Below are positions 24,853 through 32,786 of a DNA stretch of 33,993 nt, in pieces. How positions within the stretch are numbered: the stretch's first letter is position 1; each line of letters opens with the position of its first letter. Position numbers and translations under genes: made by a program. The notes beneath the pieces are model-generated. The model was not told the origin of the DNA. It saw nothing but the letters and a program-made list of their open reading frames with translations, and did no database searches. The stretch is from assembly GCA_002361175.1 (NCBI GenBank), contig DESG01000066.1:1-33993 (forward strand), written 5' to 3'. This DNA comes from Lachnoclostridium sp. UBA3320 (lineage in GTDB: Bacteria > Bacillota > Clostridia > Lachnospirales > Lachnospiraceae).

Positions 24853-25281
24853 CTACTTGATGCTTATGTTCATTTCCAGTAACAAATTTAATACATATTC
24901 ATTATCTTGTGTATGCAGCACAGAATAGTTATTGTATAACCACACTATCATATCCAAAGTAAAAAACAGCTTTACGGGAACTTCCTCTCTATAAGAAACA
25001 TACTGCATAATAAACCCTGCGTAAAACAAAGCTTCTCTACATACTGGGTTATTATAGCAAAACATAGCCAGAACAGGATATTCTTCTTTAAACATTTCAT
25101 AAAAATATAAAATATCCTGTGATGTTGCCAATGCATTTTTAGTATCATAACAACGTTGTGGTTCTGACAGGACAAATTTATTTATTGTATCTACGGGGTC
25201 TACACCGTTATCATAAAAAAGCTCAAAGATATGACCATGGTTTTTACACAATGTTAAATCAAGATAATCCAGCCTATCCAT
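24853..25281 (-). CDS. Unknown protein, overlapping partner of the DUF3990 gene
   Basis: 142 residues. I do not recognise a family. It is a soluble, mostly helical-looking protein rich in Asp, Glu, Tyr, Leu and Phe, with no signal peptide or membrane segment. Its ATG overlaps the last 8 bases of the DUF3990 gene (the ATGGATAG overlap holds that gene's stop), so translation is coupled. Position and size suit an antitoxin or immunity partner, but this is only inferred from context. It is not the short DUF3791 protein often found with DUF3990. Confidence 0.7.
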   Translation of the reverse strand: MDRLDYLDLTLCKNHGHIFELFYDNGVDPVDTINKFVLSEPQRCYDTKNALATSQDILYFYEMFKEEYPVLAMFCYNNPVCREALFYAGFIMQYVSYREEVPVKLFFTLDMIVWLYNNYSVLHTQDNEYVLNLLLEMNISIK

Positions 25282-25882
25282 TAAAATAAGTACCTCCCAA
25301 AAATTGTTGCTTTAATTTTTTGTATCGGTTGCTGCCTTCTATAGAATCATATTTAAACTGTTCTATATAATCTTGCAGTTCCTTGCCTTTTAACGTCTTT
25401 GAATATTGGAATTTTAAATTTTCTAATCCTTTCTGACTTTTAATACATAACTGGTGGTTAAGTTGTGAAGAAGAAACCATCTCTAAAGCCAGTTCTTTAG
25501 GAATTGCTCCCTCTAAATATTCAGATAATGCAGTGAACAGTTTGTCATCTGCAGTTGGTCCAAAAAGAACATCAAATTTATTATATATCGTATCAACGTT
25601 CAATCCTTTCCTATTTGCAACAACAAAATCAAACCATTCCTCATCAGCATTAAATGTATAAAGTGTCAAACCATAGAGATATAAGATATAGCTATTCACC
25701 ACTGGAGGATTTTTTACGGTCGCCCATTTATCAGCCATTTTCTTATCTTTAGTTAAATAAAAACCTATCCCAAAATCAGTATTTTTTCTAGAATAATCTA
25801 AAACAGGTTTTTGAATTTCTATAAAACTACCATGATAAACAGTTATAGCACTTTCTACATTAAAATTATTACCAGTTTTCAT
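25274..25882 (-). CDS. DUF3990 family protein, possible ADP-ribosyltransferase-like toxin
   Basis: 202 residues. The start of the domain, VYHGS followed by DFGIGFYLT and then A-D-K-W-A, is the DUF3990 signature. The pattern of a His in a YHG motif and a Tyr in a FYLT motif resembles the NAD-binding H-Y of diphtheria-toxin-like ADP-ribosyltransferases. I recall the family as part of that superfamily, without a defined reaction. The middle has FGPTADDKLF and the end QLNHQLCIKSQKGLENLKF, also usual in the family. It is first in a two-gene unit with its own promoter and an overlapping partner, which suggests a toxin-antitoxin or polymorphic-toxin module. Confidence 0.75.
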   Translation of the reverse strand: MKTGNNFNVESAITVYHGSFIEIQKPVLDYSRKNTDFGIGFYLTKDKKMADKWATVKNPPVVNSYILYLYGLTLYTFNADEEWFDFVVANRKGLNVDTIYNKFDVLFGPTADDKLFTALSEYLEGAIPKELALEMVSSSQLNHQLCIKSQKGLENLKFQYSKTLKGKELQDYIEQFKYDSIEGSNRYKKLKQQFLGGTYFNG

Positions 25883-25920
25883 TTAATACACAGCACCCCT
25901 TTATTCTCCCTGTTGTTTTA

Positions 25921-25971
25921 TGTACCTATTTTACCATGAAATAAGATTAGCAGCAAGTGCTGGTTGGTACA
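25921..25971 (-). promoter_or_regulatory. Promoter of the DUF3990 operon with two dyads
   Basis: On the minus strand: TTGCTG (25956-25951), 17 bases, TAAAAT (25933-25928). The palindrome cagca-ag-tgctg (25951-25962) covers the -35 box, and tgtacc/ggtaca (25921-25926 and 25966-25971) flank the whole promoter. Such dyads suit autoregulation by one of the two products. Confidence 0.5.
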
Positions 25972-26020
25972 TTTGAATTTACACTTGACGAAAAAAATAG
26001 TGTTTTTCAGAAAAGGCGGC

Positions 26021-26048
26021 TTTACTTTTTACTTTAAAAAGATATAAT
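26021..26048 (+). promoter_or_regulatory. Possible promoter of the LUD-hydE-topB operon
   Basis: TTTACT, 16 bases, consensus TATAAT at 26043-26048. The -35 box is weak; the -10 box is good and lies about 70 bases before the first gene. Confidence 0.4.
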
Positions 26049-26116
26049 AATAAATGAAAATAATGATACAATAGATTCCCAAAATAATACAATTTATAAA
26101 CATGGAGGTATTAAAT

Positions 26117-26776
26117 ATGGACAATATTGAAACAAAACTTACTCCAAAGCAGATTAGTTATGAAAACCTTGCCAAAAGCATTATTAATAAATTCAATTTG
26201 CGTGGCATTGAGGGATATTACTGTACTAACAGGGAAGAAGCTAATGCAAAGGCAAAGCATTTTCTTACGCCTGACTGCACTGTTTCATGGGGTGGCTCTG
26301 CCACACTGTCTGAAATTGGATTGATTGATGATTTAAAAGAGTCAGATGACTATATACTTTATGACAGGTCAGAAGCTGTAACTCCTGAAGAAAAGAGAGC
26401 GATGTTTGGAAAGATAGTCACTGCTGATTATTATTTTATGAGTTCAAATGCTATAACAATGGATGGAGAGCTTGTAAATATTGATGGCAATGGAAACAGG
26501 GTTGCATGTCTTTGTAATGGCCCTGCCAATGTAATAATTATTGCAGGAATGAACAAAATAGTAGAGACTGTGGAAGATGGTATATCACGTACAAGAAATA
26601 TTGCTGCACCGCCAAATGCTGTAAGACTTAATCTTAATACACCTTGTGCAGATGCAGGAAGATGTTGTGACTGCTTTTCTAAAGATTGTATATGTGGACA
26701 GATTGTTATTACAAGAATGTCTCGTGTAAAGGGACGTATTAAAGTTATTCTTGTAGGAGAGGAGCTAGGCTACTGA
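26117..26776 (+). CDS. LUD domain protein (lactate-utilisation family)
   Basis: 219 residues from the ATG at 26117; the upstream ATG at 26102 overlaps the GGAGG ribosome site (26104-26108 region) and was rejected. The LUD (DUF162) fold is seen in VSWGGSATLSEIGLID, near the N-terminus of the family, and ADYYFMSSNAITMDGELVNIDGNG. The C-terminus has a Cys cluster (TPCADAGRCCDCFSKDCICG). Proteins of this short type are common in clostridia; the lactate link is proven only for LutB/LutC. It is the first gene of a tight operon, 2 bases before hydE. Confidence 0.85.
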   Translation: MDNIETKLTPKQISYENLAKSIINKFNLRGIEGYYCTNREEANAKAKHFLTPDCTVSWGGSATLSEIGLIDDLKESDDYILYDRSEAVTPEEKRAMFGKIVTADYYFMSSNAITMDGELVNIDGNGNRVACLCNGPANVIIIAGMNKIVETVEDGISRTRNIAAPPNAVRLNLNTPCADAGRCCDCFSKDCICGQIVITRMSRVKGRIKVILVGEELGY

Positions 26777-26778
26777 TT

Positions 26779-27855
26779 ATGTCAGAAAACAGACAGCTTA
26801 TTGACAAGCTTTATGCTAAAAATATACTTAGCCGCAGTGAATTTAAGTCAATGTTGGACTGTTATACACAAGAAGATGCACAGTATCTTTTTAAACTTGC
26901 AAGACAGGTGCGTGAAAGGGTTTATGGAAAAGATGTATATATACGTGGATTAATCGAATTTACAAATTATTGCCGCAATGACTGCTATTACTGTGGTATA
27001 AGATGCAGCAATAGCAATGCCAGCAGGTACAGGCTATGTGATAATGATATATTACAATGTTGTGATAAAGGATATAAAGCAGGTTTGCGCACTTTTGTAT
27101 TACAAGGTGGTGAAGATATATATTTTACTAAAGAAAAACTTTGTGGTATTATAGAAAGGATTAAAGACAGGTACTCAGATTGTGCCATAACTCTTTCTGT
27201 AGGCGAAAGGGATTATGAAGATTATCTTGCATGGTATAAAAGTGGTGCTGACAGGTATCTTTTGCGCCATGAAACAGCCTCATCAGACCATTATAAAAGA
27301 CTTCACCCAGAGCAAATGTCGCTAGAACACAGGAAAAAATGTCTATGGCAGCTTAAGGATATAGGATATCAGACAGGAGCTGGCTTTATGGTGGGTTCAC
27401 CATTTCAGACTACAGACTGCATTGTACAAGATTTGTATTTTCTGTATGAGTTAAGACCACAGATGGTTGGCATAGGTCCTTTTATTCCACAGAAAGATAC
27501 ACCATTTGCAAAAGAAAGCAGTGGAACGCTTGAAAAGACACTTTTTCTGCTTGGTATAATCAGACTTATGCTTCCATATATACTGCTGCCAGCTACAACA
27601 GCACTGGGTACTATAGCGCCTAGAGGGCGTGAACTTGGACTTCTTGCTGGAGCTAATGTTGTTATGCCAAATCTTTCCCCTATGTCTGTAAGGGATAAAT
27701 ATAATCTTTATGACAACAAATTAAACACAGGCAAAGAGTCGGTGCAGTATTTAAATCTTTTAACAAAGAGCATAGAAGATATTGGATATAAGGCGGTATC
27801 AGGGCGTGGTGATTGCAAATCAATTATTATTAGAAAGGAAGAAAGAATATTATGA
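26779..27855 (+). CDS. hydE: [FeFe]-hydrogenase maturase HydE (radical SAM)
   Basis: 358 residues, the HydE length. The radical-SAM cluster motif is Cys65-x3-Cys69-x2-Cys72 in EFTNYCRNDCYYCGIR. TFVLQGGED, LRHETAS and GFMVGSPFQT are further HydE-type motifs. HydE acts early in building the organic part of the H-cluster, so the organism should have an [FeFe]-hydrogenase. hydF and hydG are not in the window. It is co-transcribed with a LUD gene, and its stop overlaps the next start (ATGA). Confidence 0.9.
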   Translation: MSENRQLIDKLYAKNILSRSEFKSMLDCYTQEDAQYLFKLARQVRERVYGKDVYIRGLIEFTNYCRNDCYYCGIRCSNSNASRYRLCDNDILQCCDKGYKAGLRTFVLQGGEDIYFTKEKLCGIIERIKDRYSDCAITLSVGERDYEDYLAWYKSGADRYLLRHETASSDHYKRLHPEQMSLEHRKKCLWQLKDIGYQTGAGFMVGSPFQTTDCIVQDLYFLYELRPQMVGIGPFIPQKDTPFAKESSGTLEKTLFLLGIIRLMLPYILLPATTALGTIAPRGRELGLLAGANVVMPNLSPMSVRDKYNLYDNKLNTGKESVQYLNLLTKSIEDIGYKAVSGRGDCKSIIIRKEERIL

Positions 27856-27995
27856 AGAGAGAAACAGATGTATGTGTTGAAGTTAATGTTACAAAAATTG
27901 TAAAGTATGTGTGTATCGCTGGTGCACTTATTGTAGCTGCGATTTTTGGTGAACTTGCTTTCAAAGATTATGTGAAATCTAAGAATTGCCAATAA
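27852..27995 (+). CDS. Small single-span membrane protein, unknown
   Basis: 47 residues. The ATG overlaps the hydE stop by 4 bases (ATGA), and AAAGGAAG at 27834-27841 provides a ribosome site. A charged N-terminus with TDVCVEVNVTKIV precedes a membrane helix of about 20 residues (VCIAGALIVAAIFGELAF) and a short Lys-rich tail. No family recognised. Position in a tight operon with overlap supports that it is translated. Confidence 0.6.
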   Translation: MKRETDVCVEVNVTKIVKYVCIAGALIVAAIFGELAFKDYVKSKNCQ

Positions 27996-28021
27996 TTAAA
28001 AAAGATAATAGGATTAGCAAT

Positions 28022-30007
28022 ATGGATAAATATTTATTTATAGCAGAAAAACCAAGTGTTGCAAAAGAATTTGCCAAGGCGCTTAAAGTTACAGGCAACC
28101 AGAGCAATGGTTATATGGAATCAGAAAAATATGTTGTTACATGGTGTGTTGGTCATCTTGTAACTATGAGTTATCCTGATGCTTATGACCCTGCTTTTAA
28201 AAAGTGGTCACTTGATACTATACCATTTCTGCCTAAAAATTTTCTTTATGAACTTATACCAGATGTAGAAAAACAGTTTAGGATAGTTGAAAAACTTTTA
28301 AACAGGAAAGATGTTATAAGGATTTATGTGTGTACTGACTCTGGACGAGAGGGTGAGTATATTTACCGTCTTGTAGACCAAATGGCAAAAGTGCCTGAAA
28401 GTAAAGATAAACGGCGTGTGTGGATTGATTCTCAGACAGAAGAGGAGATACAGCGTGGAATACGTGAGGCAAAACCTCTGTCTGAATACAATAACCTTTC
28501 TTCTTCTGCATATTTAAGGGCTAAAGAAGATTATCTTATGGGAATTAATTTTTCACGGCTGTTGTCTTTAAAATATGGACGTGTAGTTATGAACTATATA
28601 AATGATGGCAAGTGGATATCAATATCTGTTGGACGTGTTATGACGTGTGTACTTGGAATGGTGGTTCGCCGTGAGCGTGAAATTAGAAATTTTGTAAAAA
28701 CTCCTTTTTACAGAATTATTGGGCATTTTAGTTATAATGGTCAGATATTTGACGGAGAGTGGCATGTAACAGAAGAATCAAAATATTTTCAGTCGCCACT
28801 TCTCTACAAGGATAATGGCTTTAAAGAAGAAAAAAATGCTAAGGAGTTTTGTTTGAGTTTTGGCACATTTCCGACAACTGCTGTAGTAGAAAAATCCACA
28901 AAAAAAACAGAGAAAAAGAATCCACCACTGCTTTTTAACCTTGCAGAATTGCAAAATACGTGTTCTAAACTTTTTAAGTTAAGCCCTGCTGAAACTCTTA
29001 AAATAGTCCAAGAACTCTATGAAAAAAAACTTGTGACATATCCAAGGACTGATGCAAGAGTGCTTTCTACAGCAGTAGCAAAAGAAATATATAAAAATAT
29101 CAAAGGGCTTACTAATTATGCTGTGACAAAAACATATGCACAAGATATTTTGCAAAATGGTACTTATAAAAATATTGCACGTACAAGATATGCCAATGAC
29201 AGCCAGATTACAGACCACTATGCAATAATTCCTACAGGACAGGGGCTTGGTGCATTAAAAAGCTTAAATCTTGTAGCTGGCAGAATTTATGAGGTTATAG
29301 TGCGCCGTTTTTTATGTATTTTTTATCCTCCAGCAGAATATATAAAGACTACAATAGTAGTAAAACGTGACAGAGAATCATTTTTTGCAAATTTTAAAGT
29401 GCTTGTAAAACAGGGATATCTTGAACTTGCCACAGCTTCATTTGCCAAAGAGCAAGATGAAAAAGAACAGGAAGTTATAGATATAAATCTTATAAATATA
29501 GCAGATAAGCTTAAAAAGGGCATGGAAATTGTATTTGACAGTGTAGAAATTAAGGAAGGTGAGACTTCACCGCCTAAACGCTATAATTCTGGTTCTATGA
29601 TTCTTGCAATGGAAAATGCAGGTCAACTTATTGAAGATGAAGATTTACGTGCACAGATAAAGGGCAGTGGTATTGGCACAAGTGCAACAAGAGCTGAAAT
29701 TTTAAGTAAACTTGTAAATATTAGATATCTAAAACTTAACAAGAAAACACAGGTAATAACACCTGAGCTTATCGGAGAAATGGTGTATGATGTTGTCAAC
29801 ACTTCAATGCGTCAGCTTCTAAATCCTGAGCTTACTGCAAGCTGGGAACTTGGTCTTGCATTGGTGACGGAGGGAAAAGTTACAGAAGAAGAGTATATGA
29901 AAAAACTTAATGACTTCATTATAAAACGTGTTGAAAGCGTCAAAAATACAAATAATACGTATGCACTTAAACAGTACTTTGATGCGGCAGCAGCATATTA
30001 TAAATAA
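28022..30007 (+). CDS. topB: DNA topoisomerase III (type IA)
   Basis: 661 residues from the ATG at 28022 (AGGA at 28010-28013); an upstream TTG lies inside the small membrane protein gene. It relaxes and decatenates DNA by single-strand passage. The TOPRIM domain has FIAEKPSVAKEFA (Glu9) and Asp106-S-G-R-E-G-E. The catalytic Tyr340 is in VTYPRTDAR. SGSMILAMENAG and GIGTSATRAEI are further type IA motifs. There is no C-terminal zinc region, as in other short TopB. It sits between the hydE unit and a hexapeptide-repeat gene, an unusual setting for a chromosomal topB, but no conjugative genes are nearby. Confidence 0.92.
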   Translation: MDKYLFIAEKPSVAKEFAKALKVTGNQSNGYMESEKYVVTWCVGHLVTMSYPDAYDPAFKKWSLDTIPFLPKNFLYELIPDVEKQFRIVEKLLNRKDVIRIYVCTDSGREGEYIYRLVDQMAKVPESKDKRRVWIDSQTEEEIQRGIREAKPLSEYNNLSSSAYLRAKEDYLMGINFSRLLSLKYGRVVMNYINDGKWISISVGRVMTCVLGMVVRREREIRNFVKTPFYRIIGHFSYNGQIFDGEWHVTEESKYFQSPLLYKDNGFKEEKNAKEFCLSFGTFPTTAVVEKSTKKTEKKNPPLLFNLAELQNTCSKLFKLSPAETLKIVQELYEKKLVTYPRTDARVLSTAVAKEIYKNIKGLTNYAVTKTYAQDILQNGTYKNIARTRYANDSQITDHYAIIPTGQGLGALKSLNLVAGRIYEVIVRRFLCIFYPPAEYIKTTIVVKRDRESFFANFKVLVKQGYLELATASFAKEQDEKEQEVIDINLINIADKLKKGMEIVFDSVEIKEGETSPPKRYNSGSMILAMENAGQLIEDEDLRAQIKGSGIGTSATRAEILSKLVNIRYLKLNKKTQVITPELIGEMVYDVVNTSMRQLLNPELTASWELGLALVTEGKVTEEEYMKKLNDFIIKRVESVKNTNNTYALKQYFDAAAAYYK

Positions 30008-30035
30008 TATAGAGCAGACAGGAGTGAGAAATATT

Positions 30036-30704
30036 ATGTATGACAAGTTAAAAATAAAAAATTTATTTAATCTGGATGAAACTATAGCAGCAGAAATATT
30101 TGAAGATGCAGAATTTCCTTGGGAAGTGCTCCCTAAAATAAAAGAGTTTGCTATAGAGCTTGGCAAGAAATTAAATCCAGATGAATATGAGATGCGTGGT
30201 GAAAATATATGGATTGCAAAAAGTGCAACAGTTGCACCTACAGCTTCTATCACAGGACCTTGTATTATCGGCAAAGACACAGAAGTGCGCCATTGTGCAT
30301 TTATAAGAGGAAGCGCAATTATTGGTGAGAACTGCGTTGTAGGCAATTCCACAGAGCTTAAAAACGTGCTGCTTTTTAATAATGTTCAAGTTCCACACTA
30401 CAATTATGTTGGTGATTCAATACTAGGCTATAAGTCACATATGGGAGCAGGATCTATTACATCAAATGTTAAATCCGATAAAACAAAGGTTACTCTATGG
30501 TATGAGGGAGATAAAATTGGAACAGGACTTAAAAAGATGGGAGCAATACTTGGCAATTATGTTGAAGTTGGCTGTAATAGTGTGCTAAATCCAGGAACTA
30601 TTATAGGGAGCAATACTAATATATATCCATTGTCAATGGTACGTGGCTTTGTACCAGGTAAAAGCATTTATAAGAATAAAGGGGAAATTGTTGAAAAATA
30701 TTAA
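30036..30704 (+). CDS. Left-handed beta-helix (hexapeptide repeat) protein, UDP-GlcNAc pyrophosphorylase-related
   Basis: 222 residues from the ATG at 30036 (AGGAGT upstream); the longer frame reaches back into topB. Hexapeptide repeats are clear: IAKSATVAPTASITGPCIIG, then VRHCAFIRGSAIIGENCVVG and later GAGSITSN and VNPGTIIG-like VLNPGTIIGS. This is the C-terminal fold of GlmU-type enzymes without the nucleotidyltransferase domain. Such proteins are usually annotated as UDP-N-acetylglucosamine pyrophosphorylase-related, but the pyrophosphorylase domain is absent, so acyl transfer or a scaffold role is more plausible. It is the last gene of the operon, 28 bases after topB. Confidence 0.8.
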   Translation: MYDKLKIKNLFNLDETIAAEIFEDAEFPWEVLPKIKEFAIELGKKLNPDEYEMRGENIWIAKSATVAPTASITGPCIIGKDTEVRHCAFIRGSAIIGENCVVGNSTELKNVLLFNNVQVPHYNYVGDSILGYKSHMGAGSITSNVKSDKTKVTLWYEGDKIGTGLKKMGAILGNYVEVGCNSVLNPGTIIGSNTNIYPLSMVRGFVPGKSIYKNKGEIVEKY

Positions 30705-30719
30705 TCTACGATTTTTTTC

Positions 30720-30748
30720 TTGTATTGTGAGCTGTAATTAGTTATAAT
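30720..30748 (+). promoter_or_regulatory. Promoter of the arylsulfotransferase-feoAB unit
   Basis: TTGTAT at 30720-30725, 17 bases, TATAAT at 30743-30748. The start codon at 30780 has GGAGTGGAG just upstream. Confidence 0.65.
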
Positions 30749-30779
30749 ATTTTTTAATTTATTATATCGGAGTGGAGTT

Positions 30780-32786
30780 ATGAACATAATATCAAAGATT
30801 TTAATGCCAGTTAAGAGGGTGGTGCTTAATACTTCAACATGCAGTGAGGGAAGATTTACAAAGGAGGCAAGGAAGTTTCCTTATAAAAAGGAGATGCTTG
30901 TCAATTCTTATCATACAAATCTTGAAAATAAGACAGAACCTCCTGCATTTTTGACATATTGCAAAGAAAAAATGATAAGAATGCTTTTGGAAAAAGGCGA
31001 ATACAGTTTTAAAAATATTCTTGTACTTAACAATCCATATAAAATTTCACCTTTATCGGCAGTAATGGTATTTAACACTGATATAGAATGTAAGGTTGAG
31101 TATACTATAAAAGGACACTTAGGTTCAGAGGATTATACAAAATGTGATGAGACGGTTACAAAGTGTCATAGAGTGCCTGTTCTGGGGCTTTATGAAGGTT
31201 ATTTTAACAAAGTTAGAGTACGTCTGCTTGATAAAAATGGAACACAAATTGATGCAAAAAATATTAAAATTAGAACACCACAGCTTAGTGAACCTGTACA
31301 TGACTGTGTACAGATTACTAAAAGCAGCCAGCCATTTACAGGCAAATTTATCTTTGTATCTGGAGGGTATAAAGGTGGTGTTTACGCATTTGATGCTAAA
31401 GGTAATATAAGATTTGCATTAAATAGAATACCACAGTATTATGGAGTTTATCTTTTTGATGATGGCAAATTTCTATTTCCTGAAAAAAATATGCGTATTC
31501 CTGCATATGGCAATGCACATACAGTTATTACACATGAGATGGACATGCTCGGCAGGGTTTACCACACTTATCATCAAAAAAAAGGTATGCACCACTGGGC
31601 TATAGAGAAAGAGCCAGGCGGTAATATACTTGGACTGTCAAGCTCTATGAGTGATTCTTATATGGAAAATGCCATTGTAGAAATTGACAGAGAAACAGGT
31701 GAGACTATTTATGAACTCAGTATGAATGAATTATTTGATGATACTTATAAGACAAGAAATGATTGGGCGCATATTAATTCAATAGATTATATACCAGAAG
31801 AAGATTCAGTAGTTGTCTCAATGAGAAATGTCCATACAATAGCCAAAATTAACCTTAAAAAAAGGGAAATTGTGTGGCTTATTGCAAAACCGAGATTTTA
31901 TAAAGGAACAAATGTTGAAGACAAGGTGTTAAAGCCTGTTGGTGAACATGACTGGTTCTTTCAGCAACATGGCATACAGTTAGTACACGATGAAACAGAA
32001 AGACAGCCTCATAAATTGCGTGTAATGTTATTTGACAACCACACAGCTAACAGAAGACCTGTAAAGTGGTTTGATAATGAAGAAAAATCATATGTAATAT
32101 TCTATACTATTGATGAAAAAAACAGAACTGTCAAACAAGATGCACGTTTCCAGACGCCACTTAGTGTGACACGCTCAAATAGCGAATATGATTCTGAAAG
32201 AAAAATTGTAAAGGCGATGTGTGCACATTTTAAACCGCAGATAGATGGATATGATGCAAAAATATATGAATTTGACTATAATACAAAAGAATGCATTAAT
32301 GAAATATCATGTGTCACAGACTTTTTTTCTGCGCATACAATTGACTTTAATATACCATCAATGGCAAAGCCAATACCAATAGAAAAAAGTATGATGCTTG
32401 GAGAGCTTGCTAAGCCAGTACGCCTTGAAAGTTTTCCAAAAGAATTAGAAACTGCATCTGCTATGCCTATAGATGTGTCAGAGAATTTAAAATTTAGGCG
32501 TTATGGTGATTTAATACAGATTTATGCCACAGACCATGACCTTGAAAAAATATATCTTTATGACGACAAAAAAGTTTTTATGCAGGATTTTACTAATACA
32601 GTACAGCCACTTAATGTATTTAAGACGCAGAAATATTTTGTAAATATGCCACTGACAGATATTACAGCAGGCTCTTACAAGCTTGCAATACAATATCTTT
32701 CAAAAACGTATAAGACAGACTATACAATAGAGTTTGAAAAAAGAGATGTTGTCGAAAGAAATACTGTTGAAGGAGATGCATTATGA
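30780..32786 (+). CDS. Aryl-sulfate sulfotransferase (ASST) family protein without signal peptide
   Basis: 668 residues. ASST is a PAPS-independent enzyme that moves sulfate from one phenol to another through a sulfated His. The N-terminal beta domain (about 80-170) and a six-bladed propeller follow. Counterparts of the E. coli active site (His356, Asn358, Arg374, His436, from memory) are His331 and Asn333 in DWAHINSI, Arg349 in SMRNVHT and His397 in QQHGI. Known ASSTs are periplasmic or exported; here the N-terminus MNIISKILMPVKRVV is not a convincing signal peptide, so it may be cytoplasmic. It overlaps the feoAB start by 4 bases. Family membership is sound; substrate unknown. Confidence 0.85.
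   Translation: MNIISKILMPVKRVVLNTSTCSEGRFTKEARKFPYKKEMLVNSYHTNLENKTEPPAFLTYCKEKMIRMLLEKGEYSFKNILVLNNPYKISPLSAVMVFNTDIECKVEYTIKGHLGSEDYTKCDETVTKCHRVPVLGLYEGYFNKVRVRLLDKNGTQIDAKNIKIRTPQLSEPVHDCVQITKSSQPFTGKFIFVSGGYKGGVYAFDAKGNIRFALNRIPQYYGVYLFDDGKFLFPEKNMRIPAYGNAHTVITHEMDMLGRVYHTYHQKKGMHHWAIEKEPGGNILGLSSSMSDSYMENAIVEIDRETGETIYELSMNELFDDTYKTRNDWAHINSIDYIPEEDSVVVSMRNVHTIAKINLKKREIVWLIAKPRFYKGTNVEDKVLKPVGEHDWFFQQHGIQLVHDETERQPHKLRVMLFDNHTANRRPVKWFDNEEKSYVIFYTIDEKNRTVKQDARFQTPLSVTRSNSEYDSERKIVKAMCAHFKPQIDGYDAKIYEFDYNTKECINEISCVTDFFSAHTIDFNIPSMAKPIPIEKSMMLGELAKPVRLESFPKELETASAMPIDVSENLKFRRYGDLIQIYATDHDLEKIYLYDDKKVFMQDFTNTVQPLNVFKTQKYFVNMPLTDITAGSYKLAIQYLSKTYKTDYTIEFEKRDVVERNTVEGDAL

Noticed and set aside
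29928..30035. Longer start for the hexapeptide-repeat protein
   Set aside because: It would overlap topB by 80 bases; the ATG at 30036 has AGGAGT upstream and fits the family.
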